64,000 bases of DNA from the NCBI GenBank assembly GCA_964636495.1, contig CAZWSL010000008.1, forward strand, positions 1-64,000, read 5' to 3'. Numbering within the stretch: the stretch's first letter is position 1; every line of letters begins with the position of its first letter. This DNA is from Desulfobacula sp964636495 (GTDB taxonomy: Bacteria; Desulfobacterota; Desulfobacteria; Desulfobacterales; Desulfobacteraceae). Shown in pieces: positions 26,890 through 34,708 of the stretch. Made by a program: the position numbers and the translations under genes. The notes below the pieces were generated by a model. That model was given only the letters and a program-made list of their open reading frames with translations, had not been told where the DNA came from and did no database searches.

Positions 26890-27453
26890 TCATATAAACA
26901 TCTGGGCTTTGCTTGTTCCTGCCTCTTCCAGAAATTTGGCAACTCCGGCAAATCCGAGATTCGGGTAATCAATCATCTCAGATCGTTCAAATCCCATAAG
27001 ATCCATTGACATTTCACAGATGTATATCCTGACATCCAGCTCACCAGCCAGTGCAATCATCTCCTCAAGAGAGGCAACGTTCTTTTTTTTCATCAGCATT
27101 TTCATCATTTTAGTGCCGGCCCCGCCCATATCCATTTTGGAGAGCTTGGCCTGGGAAGCGCCGTCCGGAAGCATGGCTCCAAACATTTTTCCAAACATAT
27201 CCTTGTTTTTGGATGGATTTCCCTTTTTTCTGAGGAGCGGTGTTCCCCAGAATGTGAAAAACATGACCACATCCATTCCCATTGCCACGGCACCGGTGCC
27301 AATAATAAAGGCAGCAAGAGCCTTATCCAGATCTCCGCTGAAAACGACCATTGCCAGCTTGTTGTCAGGTGAGTTCTTTTTAAAAACAGCAAATTGATCT
27401 TTAAGTCCGCTGATCTCTTTTTCCAGTGCTTCAAGCTTCTCTTCTACAGTCAT
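26890..27453 (-). CDS. DsrE/DsrF-like (DsrE2) protein
   Basis: 187 residues from the ATG at 27453, overlapping no neighbour. It has an N-terminal coiled coil (about residues 1-25, heptad-like EKLEALEKEISGLKDQFAVF) and a DsrE-like Rossmann domain with SGDLDKALAAFIIGTGAVAMG. A methionine-rich middle (about 90-135) and a late IYICEMSMDLMG with the candidate sulfur cysteine follow. DsrE2 proteins pair with TusA and rhodanese in sulfur transfer, as here. Confidence 0.85.
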   Translation of the reverse strand: MTVEEKLEALEKEISGLKDQFAVFKKNSPDNKLAMVVFSGDLDKALAAFIIGTGAVAMGMDVVMFFTFWGTPLLRKKGNPSKNKDMFGKMFGAMLPDGASQAKLSKMDMGGAGTKMMKMLMKKKNVASLEEMIALAGELDVRIYICEMSMDLMGFERSEMIDYPNLGFAGVAKFLEEAGTSKAQMFI

Positions 27454-27474
27454 CTCTACCCCCAAGTAATTATT

Positions 27475-28614
27475 TTATCCAGATGCAGCACATTCGTTTT
27501 TTCCCACATCCATTATTTTCTGATCCTCTTCAGACGGTTCAATCAGGCCGGCATTGACTTTTCGAATTTCAGCATAAACCTCAGGCTGCTGTCTCATGTT
27601 TGCTTTTATGAATTCTTTAAATGCCTTGATATCATCCAGATCATAAATATCCTTATTGTTGTTAATAATCGTCTCAAGGCTCGCTGTAAAGTCATTTTGT
27701 GAGGATAACTCACTCCACTCCATGTAATGTCCGGGCAGGACCTGAATAGAGGAATCCAATTTTTTTAATATGTTCTGGATTGTATCAAAAAGCATACCGG
27801 ACCATTCATCCACTTTACCGCCAAGATCAGGACGTCCGATCGATTTTATAAATACTGCATCTCCTGAAATAAGATAGCGGCTGTCAATCAGATAGGAAGT
27901 GCTTCCAGGTGTATGACCCGGGGTGTGAACCGACTGCACGACAGTTTTTCCATTTTTACATTGAACCTTCTCTCCATCTGCTATGCTGTAATAATTAAAG
28001 GCTGCAATGGAAAAATCATTTTCATTGGCAAGAATTTCTGCATTTGAAAGCCCGGCAATTCCCTTGGATCCTGAAATATAGTCTGCCTGTAAGTGTGTTT
28101 CAAATGTCTTTACCAGTTTTAAGTTGTGTTTTTCTGCAAAATCAAAATAGAATTGAGTGGTTCTTGCCGGATCAAACACCCAAAGTTCATCTTCACATAC
28201 CAGACCATAGCTTAGCGAAGCCTTTCCCGGCCGGATAAACTGATAGAGTTTAAAGTCTTTGTTCTCTTTAATGAGCACCGGACTAAGCAGATCTGCCCAC
28301 ACACCAATGCCCCCGGTCAAATAACCGACATCATCAAAACCGGCACCTGACAGTATATCAGCCACATATTTTGCTGATCCTTCTTTCGCACAGACGATTT
28401 TTAATTTTTTTCCTCTGGGTACTTTTTTTATGCTCTCCTCTTCAAATTCTATAAATTCAAAATAGGGAAGATTCAGTGTCTCCTTCATAAAAGGGCCTTC
28501 CACATTGAATTTTTTAAAATCCTCATGATTTCGGACATCCAGTAAAAGAAATTCTTCTCCTTGATGAAACACATTGTCAAAAAGATCTTCTGCAGAATAG
28601 GTATACGGTTCCAT
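27475..28614 (-). CDS. Rhodanese-metallo-beta-lactamase fusion (persulfide dioxygenase-like)
   Basis: 379 residues. Residues 1-110 are a rhodanese domain with the active cysteine in KIVCAKEGSAKYVADIL. Residues 120-330 are an MBL domain related to ETHE1/CstB/Blh. The first metal motif, normally THxHADH, reads THLQADY, so two ligand histidines are replaced; HTPGHTPGS, SGDAVF and PGHYMEW remain. It heads the operon with DsrE2 and TusA. Family is clear; dioxygenase activity is doubtful because of the substitutions. Confidence 0.85.
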   Translation of the reverse strand: MEPYTYSAEDLFDNVFHQGEEFLLLDVRNHEDFKKFNVEGPFMKETLNLPYFEFIEFEEESIKKVPRGKKLKIVCAKEGSAKYVADILSGAGFDDVGYLTGGIGVWADLLSPVLIKENKDFKLYQFIRPGKASLSYGLVCEDELWVFDPARTTQFYFDFAEKHNLKLVKTFETHLQADYISGSKGIAGLSNAEILANENDFSIAAFNYYSIADGEKVQCKNGKTVVQSVHTPGHTPGSTSYLIDSRYLISGDAVFIKSIGRPDLGGKVDEWSGMLFDTIQNILKKLDSSIQVLPGHYMEWSELSSQNDFTASLETIINNNKDIYDLDDIKAFKEFIKANMRQQPEVYAEIRKVNAGLIEPSEEDQKIMDVGKNECAASG

Positions 28615-28735
28615 GGGGGCCTCCCTTATAATTGATGCAAGATATTATGTTAAACTCATTGTATGCTATAATATATATATATAGTTTTTAAGAGATATCA
28701 AGATTATCTTTTTGAAAAACAGTTTTTTATGATAG

Positions 28736-28756
28736 GTGGTGACAAGCTGTCATCAC
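28736..28756. promoter_or_regulatory. Operator-like inverted repeat before the rhodanese-MBL operon
   Basis: GTGGTGACA-AGC-TGTCATCAC: arms match at 8 of 9 positions around a 3-base centre. It lies about 125 bases before the start of the rhodanese-MBL gene, as expected for a regulator of persulfide stress genes. No regulator gene is adjacent. Confidence 0.4.
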
Positions 28757-28812
28757 ATATCTGCTTAACTCAAGTATTCATAATATATGGTGGTTTGATA
28801 AAAAGCAGACTT

Positions 28813-28832
28813 ATACTGTACTGGTCCAGTAT
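28813..28832. repeat. Short palindrome TACTGG-T-CCAGTA
   Basis: A perfect 6-1-6 palindrome at 28819-28831, with a second, overlapping pairing ATACTG (28813) to CAGTAT (28832). Operator-like but unassigned. Confidence 0.3.
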
Positions 28833-28940
28833 GATTTTTAGTTCCATAACAGGTTGCTGAAAAGATTTTTTTTACCTGCATTTTCGATTGCTGCCCCGTT
28901 CAAATCGTCTCGGTTTGCGAAACTAATAAAAGAGGGGGTG

Positions 28941-30281
28941 CTATCTGCTGATCACCCGGACCTGGGCAAACTGACGATGCCCGTCCAATGATCCGTGAAA
29001 TCCAAACCCGCTCTGCTTTGCACCGACCCATGGCACGCCGCCTCCACCGCCGACTCCCTGGTTGATGCCGACCATACCGGCTTCCATGCGGGAGGCCGTT
29101 TTCTCGGCATCTTTTTGGCCGAATACGACTGCACCAAGACCATAACAGCTTTTATTGGCACGTTCCACAGCCTCATCTGCTGTTTTGAATCGGCTCATGG
29201 CCACTACCGGCCCGAAGGTCTCTTCATTTTCCATTATCATGTCCGCTGTCATACCGCTAATGACGGTGGGTTCAATATATGGAGGGATCTGTTCAGATCC
29301 CCCTAACAGGATCCTTGCCCCTTTTTTTTCGGCATCTTCAATATGTCTGACAACTGTCTCATGTTGAGTTTTATTGACCATTGGGCCAATGTTGACTCCG
29401 GGCATATTCCAGGGCCCGGTTCGGTATTGAGATGCAATTTCTATGACCCGGGCCTCGAAACGGTCTGCAATTTTTTGGTCTACATAAATCCGTTCAGTTG
29501 AAATACACATCTGGCCGGCGTTTTCAAAGGCATTGCCAACAGCAAACCGTGCAGCAGCATTGATATCAGCGTCTTCAAGAACAATCATGGGATCGTTTCC
29601 GCCCAGTTCCATTACCAGTCGCTTGAGATCCCGGGAAGCCCTGGCCATAATCTCCTTTCCAACGGCCTGCGATCCGGTGAATGCAATCATGTTGACCGGA
29701 CTTTCCACCAGCAGTTTCCCCTGTTCACCGTTTCCGTGGATAATCTGAAGTACATCAGGCGGCATGACACGATTCAGGATTTCAACAAACAGATCCGCCA
29801 CCAGAGGGGTCTCTTCTGAAGGCTTGAACACCACAGTATTACCTGCCATAAGGGCCGGTACAATAAGGTTGTTAGCCATGGCCAGAGGATAATTCCAGGG
29901 AGAGATCACGGCTGCAACTCCCAGGGGCCTGTATTCAACAGTTGTTCCACCTGCAGCAGTCCTGGATTTCAGTGCCTCTCTTGCCTCTCTGGCAATATAG
30001 GGCCCGCCATGTACCGTGCCGTTGGTCTCTCCGCCTGCTCGCTGAATATCTTTGCCCATCTCTCTTGCCATAACGTTTGCAAGCTCCGGAATATAGGATT
30101 CAGCCCTTGCCCAGGCCCTTTCAATCACTGCCAGCCGGTCGTCCAGACCCAATGCCGTCCACTCTGTCCCGGCCTTGTGTGCCTGATTGACTTTCTCAGC
30201 GATCTCTTCCGGAGTGGCGACACGAACCTCTCCCAATTTTTCATTGTTGGATGGATCATATGATTTAAGCATTTTAGTCAT
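28941..30281 (-). CDS. NAD(P)-dependent aldehyde dehydrogenase (succinate-semialdehyde dehydrogenase-like)
   Basis: 446 residues. Catalytic cysteine in NAGQMCISTERI, glutamate in VMELGGNDPM, cofactor motif FTGSQAVGKEI, and the NADP-type WNYPLAMANN entrance. Slightly shorter than the usual 455-480 because it lacks an N-terminal arm. Similarity is to succinate-semialdehyde dehydrogenases, the group that also holds DoeC (aspartate-semialdehyde dehydrogenase of ectoine breakdown). The nearby DoeA- and DoeB2-like genes make that role attractive. It overlaps a truncated MBL gene by eight bases. Confidence 0.88.
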   Translation of the reverse strand: MTKMLKSYDPSNNEKLGEVRVATPEEIAEKVNQAHKAGTEWTALGLDDRLAVIERAWARAESYIPELANVMAREMGKDIQRAGGETNGTVHGGPYIAREAREALKSRTAAGGTTVEYRPLGVAAVISPWNYPLAMANNLIVPALMAGNTVVFKPSEETPLVADLFVEILNRVMPPDVLQIIHGNGEQGKLLVESPVNMIAFTGSQAVGKEIMARASRDLKRLVMELGGNDPMIVLEDADINAAARFAVGNAFENAGQMCISTERIYVDQKIADRFEARVIEIASQYRTGPWNMPGVNIGPMVNKTQHETVVRHIEDAEKKGARILLGGSEQIPPYIEPTVISGMTADMIMENEETFGPVVAMSRFKTADEAVERANKSCYGLGAVVFGQKDAEKTASRMEAGMVGINQGVGGGGGVPWVGAKQSGFGFHGSLDGHRQFAQVRVISR

Positions 30282-30768
30282 GTTGATTTCCTTCTCTTCC
30301 GTTTAAATCCCGTATCAGTTGAACTGCATTGGGCTTCTGCAGAATTTCGTAACTCCGCACAGATCCTCTGGCCTTAAAATCCGGCCAGGCAGTTTTGAAA
30401 TGGTTCACTGATCCGATATGGTCAAAGTGGGAATGGGGCAAAAACAGATATTCAGGCACGCGTTCTTCCAAAATCTGTCTGATCCCGGTTTCATACAAAA
30501 ACGCCCCGGCAGTAAGCCCGGCATCAAACAGAATGGGTACAGGTGAGTCTAAGAGGTAAACGGGTACGCTTTCAGATCCTACCACATAAAAACCATTACA
30601 TATTTTTCCGGTTCCCTCGATAATCATAGCGGTATTACATCTTATTTCAGGGTCCGGGTCAACAGCAAATGATAATTTCTGAAAATGACGTTTTGGGATT
30701 GAAAGATGAAAGAGCAGGGTACCGGGTGTTTTCCTAAAATCTTTTTTAGTTATGAGCATCGTATTCAT
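30274..30768 (-). pseudogene. Truncated metallo-beta-lactamase fold protein
   Basis: About 164 residues from a start near 30768 (30759 is also possible). It contains the first metal motif HSHFDHIGS but stops about 40 residues later, so the second half of the fold, with the remaining ligands, is missing. MBL proteins are normally at least 220 residues. The stop overlaps the aldehyde dehydrogenase start. Probably a 3'-truncated remnant; a short non-enzymatic protein is the alternative. Confidence 0.6.
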
Positions 30769-31309
30769 CTGATTTGAGAAGATACGAGGGGTGTTCAAGT
30801 CCTGTTGCCTTGTAAAATTCATCATGGGTATATTTAAATCCCAGCTTATTGAGAAGTTTTTCTGAACCTGAATTCATGGGGTTGTGGCCGGCAAACAGCG
30901 CATTTGCTTTCAGATCGATAAAGGCATACGCCATAACAGTTCTGGCTGCTTCTAAGGCATAGCCTTTCCGCCATTGTTCCGGTCTGATGTGAAAGCCTAT
31001 CTCCAGAATGTTGTTACCGGTATCGTAGGGTCTCAGTCCAGCACATCCAATGTGTTTACCTGAATCAAGCAGAAATATCGGCCAATACTGTACGCCATAT
31101 TCGGATTGATTTGCAATCTCCTGGTAAAGCCTGGATTTGACTTTCTCTTTTGAAAAGGGTCCACCCCTGTCAAAGAGCTTTGTAACTTCAAAACTTCCCC
31201 ACAATTTGAACGCAAGGTCAAGGTCATTTTTAGACCATCTCCGAAAGCCAAGGCGTTCTGATGTTATAAAATAATCTGAATGCACAAGCAGGGTTCCTGT
31301 AAATACCAT
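30746..31309 (-). CDS. GNAT family N-acetyltransferase (RimJ/RimL type)
   Basis: 187 residues. LxFRRWSKNDLDLAFKLW at the N-terminus and the acetyl-CoA loop region IGFHIRPEQWRKGYALEAAR mark the RimJ/RimL group that acetylates protein N-termini or small amines. The end overlaps the truncated MBL gene. Substrate unknown. Confidence 0.85.
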   Translation of the reverse strand: MVFTGTLLVHSDYFITSERLGFRRWSKNDLDLAFKLWGSFEVTKLFDRGGPFSKEKVKSRLYQEIANQSEYGVQYWPIFLLDSGKHIGCAGLRPYDTGNNILEIGFHIRPEQWRKGYALEAARTVMAYAFIDLKANALFAGHNPMNSGSEKLLNKLGFKYTHDEFYKATGLEHPSYLLKSDEYDAHN

Positions 31310-31506
31310 TGATGTCGTCTGGTTCTTATAATTTCTGCAGGATGTCCGCTTTTGCCCGATTGCACTGGAACCTGAAAATTATAATCCCCAAAATACTAAA
31401 TCTGTTCTCAAAAACCTGTGGGTTTTCAAGTTCTGGATAAGCGTGTCACCTTGTTTTTTTTAGATTGAGGCTGAAGATTCCTGTTATTTTCAAAACACGC
31501 TTGAAA

Positions 31507-32688
31507 TCAGTTTATCTTCAAAAATTTCAAGGCGCTTTTAACATGCAGCTCTACTCCTTTTATCATAACATCTTCATCAATATTAAAATTTGGATTGTGA
31601 TGAGGGATATCACTTTTTTTATCTTTGTCAGCACATCCGAGAAACATGAAAACACCGGGAACTCGAGAGGTGTACTCACTGAAATCTTCGCTTGCAATAT
31701 ACCGTTCTGATTCAATCGCATCGGGGCTTTCAAATATATCCACGGCAACCTGTTTAGCAAAATCCACCATTTTTTCATCATTTTCCAAAGGAATATTTTC
31801 ATGTTCAATTTTGATATCGCAGGTGCATTGATAAGTTTCACATACTGATCTGCAGATGCGGATAAACCTGTTGGTGGGATTTTCAGGATCTTCTGGATCA
31901 CAATCGTTAAGAAATCGAATTGTGCCTTCAAGATATACTTCTTCCGGAATAATATTCGATTTTTTACCGGCAGCCAGTTTGCCGAACATGATAATAGTCG
32001 GTTTCTGTGCATCAATCTCTCTGGTCTGAACAACCTGGACCGCCTGGATCAGAGCTGCTGCTGCAATCACCGGATCAACAGCCTTCTGTGGATATCCGGT
32101 GTGTCCACCTCTCCCCCTTACAGTCATCTTGAAAACATCCAATCCGGCCATGACGACACCTGTTGTAATGGATATACGGCCCGAAGGGATCAGGCTCCAG
32201 ATATGAATTCCCATAACGGCATCTACTGCGGGGTTTTGAAGTACTCCTTCTTTAACAAGTTTAACCGCTCCTGCAACCTCTTCATTAGGCTGAAAAACAA
32301 ATTTTATTTTTCCTTTTATGAGATGTCTGTTTTCCATTAGTACTTTTGCAGCCACAAGCAGCATGGCCATGTGTGAATCGTGGCCGCAGGCGTGCATTAC
32401 ACCTTTATTTTTTGATTTATAAGAGATATCATTGGTTTCTGTTATGGGCAGTGCATCCATATCTGCTCTGAGCATAAGGACAGGGCCTGGTTTTCCTGAA
32501 TCAAGAATTGCAACAACCCCGGTAGAGCCCATGCGGACTGTATCAAAACCATATTTTTGTAGATAGGTTTCTACTCTTTCTGCGGTTTCAAATTCCTGAA
32601 ATCCAAGTTCAGGATACATATGAAAAAGACGCCGCAGTTCTATAACTTCATCATTAAGTGATAAAATCTGTTTTTTGATATCAACCAT
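31507..32688 (-). CDS. M20 family amidohydrolase (hippurate/N-acyl amino acid hydrolase; possible DoeB2)
   Basis: 393 residues. Metal motifs: HACGHDSHMAMLL, PNEEVAGAV and the late EDFSEYTSRVPG; the Zn-bridging region reads LRADMDALPITE. These place it in the N-acyl amino acid amidohydrolase group. It lies 47 bases after the DoeA-like gene. Some ectoine degraders use an M20 enzyme (DoeB2) to remove the acetyl group of N-acetyl-diaminobutyrate, and this gene is in the right place for it. Family sure, substrate inferred. Confidence 0.85.
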   Translation of the reverse strand: MVDIKKQILSLNDEVIELRRLFHMYPELGFQEFETAERVETYLQKYGFDTVRMGSTGVVAILDSGKPGPVLMLRADMDALPITETNDISYKSKNKGVMHACGHDSHMAMLLVAAKVLMENRHLIKGKIKFVFQPNEEVAGAVKLVKEGVLQNPAVDAVMGIHIWSLIPSGRISITTGVVMAGLDVFKMTVRGRGGHTGYPQKAVDPVIAAAALIQAVQVVQTREIDAQKPTIIMFGKLAAGKKSNIIPEEVYLEGTIRFLNDCDPEDPENPTNRFIRICRSVCETYQCTCDIKIEHENIPLENDEKMVDFAKQVAVDIFESPDAIESERYIASEDFSEYTSRVPGVFMFLGCADKDKKSDIPHHNPNFNIDEDVMIKGVELHVKSALKFLKIN

Positions 32689-32735
32689 TTTCTGGACCTG
32701 TTTTGTCTGATTTTTCCATTTTCTGACAGATATGC

Positions 32736-33911
32736 TTATTCAATGATAAAGAGTTTGCGTTCGAAACTGGAGAATACAGCTGTCCCGTCCCGGGTTACTC
32801 TGAATCCTTCAGAGCATTCAAATCCGTAATTGTCCATCCACATGCCTAAAATCATATGAAAGCACATATTGGGCTCCAGGACAGTGGTATCTCCGGGTCT
32901 CAGGCTTGCGGTATGCTCTCCCCAGTCCGGTGGATAGTTCACACCGATGGGATAGCCAATGCGGGATTCTTTTTCAAATCCGTTCCTGGCAATGTGCTCC
33001 CGCCATACCTGTTCAACTTCCTGGGCCTGCATACCCGGTTTAATGGCATCAAGGGTAAGGTTGAGTCCTTCAACCGTTATATCTGCCAGTTTGACCAGTT
33101 TTTCGGGCGGGTTGCTGCCTATAAATGCGGTCCGTGCCATGGGGCAGTGATACCGTTGGTGACAGGCTGCCAGTTCCAGGTTGACCGCTTCATTGCTCCG
33201 GTATGGTTCATCAGTCCATGTCAGGTGGGGCGCACTGGTTTTTTCACCGGTGGGCATCATGGGGACCAGGGAGGTATAATCTCCGCCAAAATCAGCAGTG
33301 CCTTTTATCTGTGCCCTGTACACTTCAGCAACCGCATCACACTCCCTGACACCCGGAGCCAGTTTGGAAAGGGCGGTTGACATGACATTTTCCACAATTT
33401 TTCCGGCTTTTTTCATCAGATCGATTTCTGCGTCCGATTTCACCAGCCTCACCCAGTTGACCAGCAGGTTACCATCCAGCAGTGTGTCCCGGCCCAGCGA
33501 TTTTTTCAGCTCCTGATCACTTCTGGCCGTGTAATAATAGGCGTCTGTTTCAACCCCCACGGTTTTACGGCCCCACCCTTTTTCAATAATGGTATCCCCC
33601 ATAAAATTCATGGGGTGTTTAACAGCGGACTGAACATAATCATCTGCATATCCTATGATGTTCTCCTCTTTGATAAATGCTGTATGCCTGGCACCATTGG
33701 CATCCATATTTCTGCCGATCCAGAGGGGTTCCTCTTCATTGTCGATTACCAGAACCGCCTGGGGAACATAAAATGACCAGCCGTCATATCCGGTCAGATA
33801 ATTCATATTGGCTGGATCACACACCACCAGAATTTCAATTCCTTTTTCCTGCATTGCCGTTTTTGTATTTGCAATCCGTTTCAAATACTCTTTTTTTGAA
33901 AAAACAGTCAT
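32736..33911 (-). CDS. doeA: M24/creatinase-fold ectoine hydrolase-like protein
   Basis: 391 residues with creatinase N-terminal (about 10-150) and pita-bread (about 160-385) domains. The regions NYLTGYDGWSFYVPQ, DYTSLVPMMPTG, ACHQRYHCPMART, GYPIGVNYPPDWGEHT and SLRPGDTTVLEPNM agree, from memory, with DoeA/EutD ectoine hydrolase. The Asp metal ligands of M24 peptidases are replaced, as in DoeA and creatinase. It would open the ectoine ring to N-acetyl-diaminobutyrate. GGAG lies about six bases upstream. An Xaa-Pro peptidase is less likely. Confidence 0.75.
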   Translation of the reverse strand: MTVFSKKEYLKRIANTKTAMQEKGIEILVVCDPANMNYLTGYDGWSFYVPQAVLVIDNEEEPLWIGRNMDANGARHTAFIKEENIIGYADDYVQSAVKHPMNFMGDTIIEKGWGRKTVGVETDAYYYTARSDQELKKSLGRDTLLDGNLLVNWVRLVKSDAEIDLMKKAGKIVENVMSTALSKLAPGVRECDAVAEVYRAQIKGTADFGGDYTSLVPMMPTGEKTSAPHLTWTDEPYRSNEAVNLELAACHQRYHCPMARTAFIGSNPPEKLVKLADITVEGLNLTLDAIKPGMQAQEVEQVWREHIARNGFEKESRIGYPIGVNYPPDWGEHTASLRPGDTTVLEPNMCFHMILGMWMDNYGFECSEGFRVTRDGTAVFSSFERKLFIIE

Positions 33912-33962
33912 TTTTTCTCCCTGTCACTTTGACAATAGCAATTATTGGTTTTATTTTCTTTT

Positions 33963-34154
33963 TTAAACGGCAGTCACGCCTTTTTCAATCTGTGCGAGAG
34001 CAGTTTCAAGATTTTGAGTGCTGGTGGCAAAAGAAATTCTGACAAACCCTTCACCGTTTTCTCCAAAGATTGATCCCGGCACAACTGCAACCTTATGCTC
34101 CTTTACCATATATCTGGAGAAATCCCAAGAAGACATTCCAAAAGAGGAAATATT
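33963..34154 (-). pseudogene. 3' fragment of a class I aminotransferase
   Basis: Minus-strand translation gives about 63 residues ending in a natural stop, with SSFGMSSWDFSRYMVKEH, KVAVVPGSIFGENGEGFVRI and SFATS. This is the C-terminal end of an aspartate-aminotransferase-like protein. Upstream of the asparagine at about 34154 the similarity ends and an in-frame TAG appears three codons further. The rest of the gene is absent. It lies just upstream of the DoeA-like gene. Confidence 0.8.
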
Positions 34155-34248
34155 GTCGCACTACTTAAAAAAAGTATTGCATCTAAATATCATTTATTAT
34201 ATGTATAACATACAATCATTTAAATCTGTTATGCCAAGGAGACAGCTT

Positions 34249-34577
34249 TTGAAAGAATTCAATGAAATTATTTTTAAAAGTGATCGCCTGTATTCAAAGG
34301 AACATATATGGGCTAGAGAAGACAAAAATCAAATCGTGATCAGTATAACCGATTAGCCCTGGATCAGTTGATGGATATAATTTTCGTACAATTGCCTGAA
34401 ATCGGAGATGTGTTTGATACAGGCGAAGAATTCGGATTTTTAGAGTCGGCATAGTCGGTGTCAGACCTGTATTTACCGATAGCTGGCAGAATTATTGATG
34501 TGAATACCAAGCTTGAAGATGAGCCTGAAATAGTTAATGGGGGTTCTTTTGGCAAAGGTTGGATTATTAAAATATAA
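34249..34577 (+). pseudogene. gcvH: Glycine cleavage H protein (lipoyl carrier) pseudogene with TAG at the lipoyl-lysine codon
   Basis: AAGGAG precedes a TTG start (34249). Translation gives a GcvH N-terminus (LYSKEHIWAREDKNQIVIS). A one-base deletion follows in the Tyr codon at 34354. In the next frame ALDQLMDIIFVQLPEIGD and EEFGFLES-A-stop-SVSDLYLPIAG follow, ending at TAA 34575-34577. The stop (TAG, 34452-34454) sits exactly where H proteins have the lipoylated lysine of ESVKAxSD. Frameshift plus loss of the key residue make a functional product very unlikely. Confidence 0.85.
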
Positions 34578-34583
34578 ACAAGG

Positions 34584-34691
34584 AGAGATAATCTGGTAGT
34601 ACCTTTTCTGTTGCCGTTGATGATCAGTGATGAATTGATCGAAGAAGGCATGCAGATACTTGATCAGTTATTTGAGGCATTTTTATCATAA
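34584..34691 (+). pseudogene. 3' fragment of a class III aminotransferase
   Basis: An open stretch ending at TAA (34689-34691) encodes VVPFLLPLMISDELIEEGMQ followed by ILDQLFEAFLS. This resembles the extreme C-terminus of GabT-type aminotransferases (compare NVVRLLMPLVIEDEDLDKG in the gene at 19402). No upstream part is present. It lies directly before the aldehyde oxidoreductase gene. Confidence 0.6.
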
Positions 34692-34708
34692 ACAGAACAG
34701 GAGTCGGA

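Larger units (their letters stand above)
28615..28940. other. Intergenic region upstream of the sulfur-relay operon
   Basis: 326 AT-rich bases with an ATAT run (about 28667-28683) that could hold a promoter for the minus-strand operon, plus two inverted repeats listed separately (28736-28756 and 28813-28832). No coding signal was seen. Confidence 0.4.

Noticed and set aside
31411..31426. AAAACC-TGTG-GGTTTT hairpin as terminator of the M20 amidohydrolase gene
   Set aside because: Only two GC pairs and no convincing T run on the minus strand.
34249..34577. Functional pyrrolysine-containing H protein
   Set aside because: A one-base deletion before the TAG breaks the frame, so readthrough of TAG would not give an H protein.
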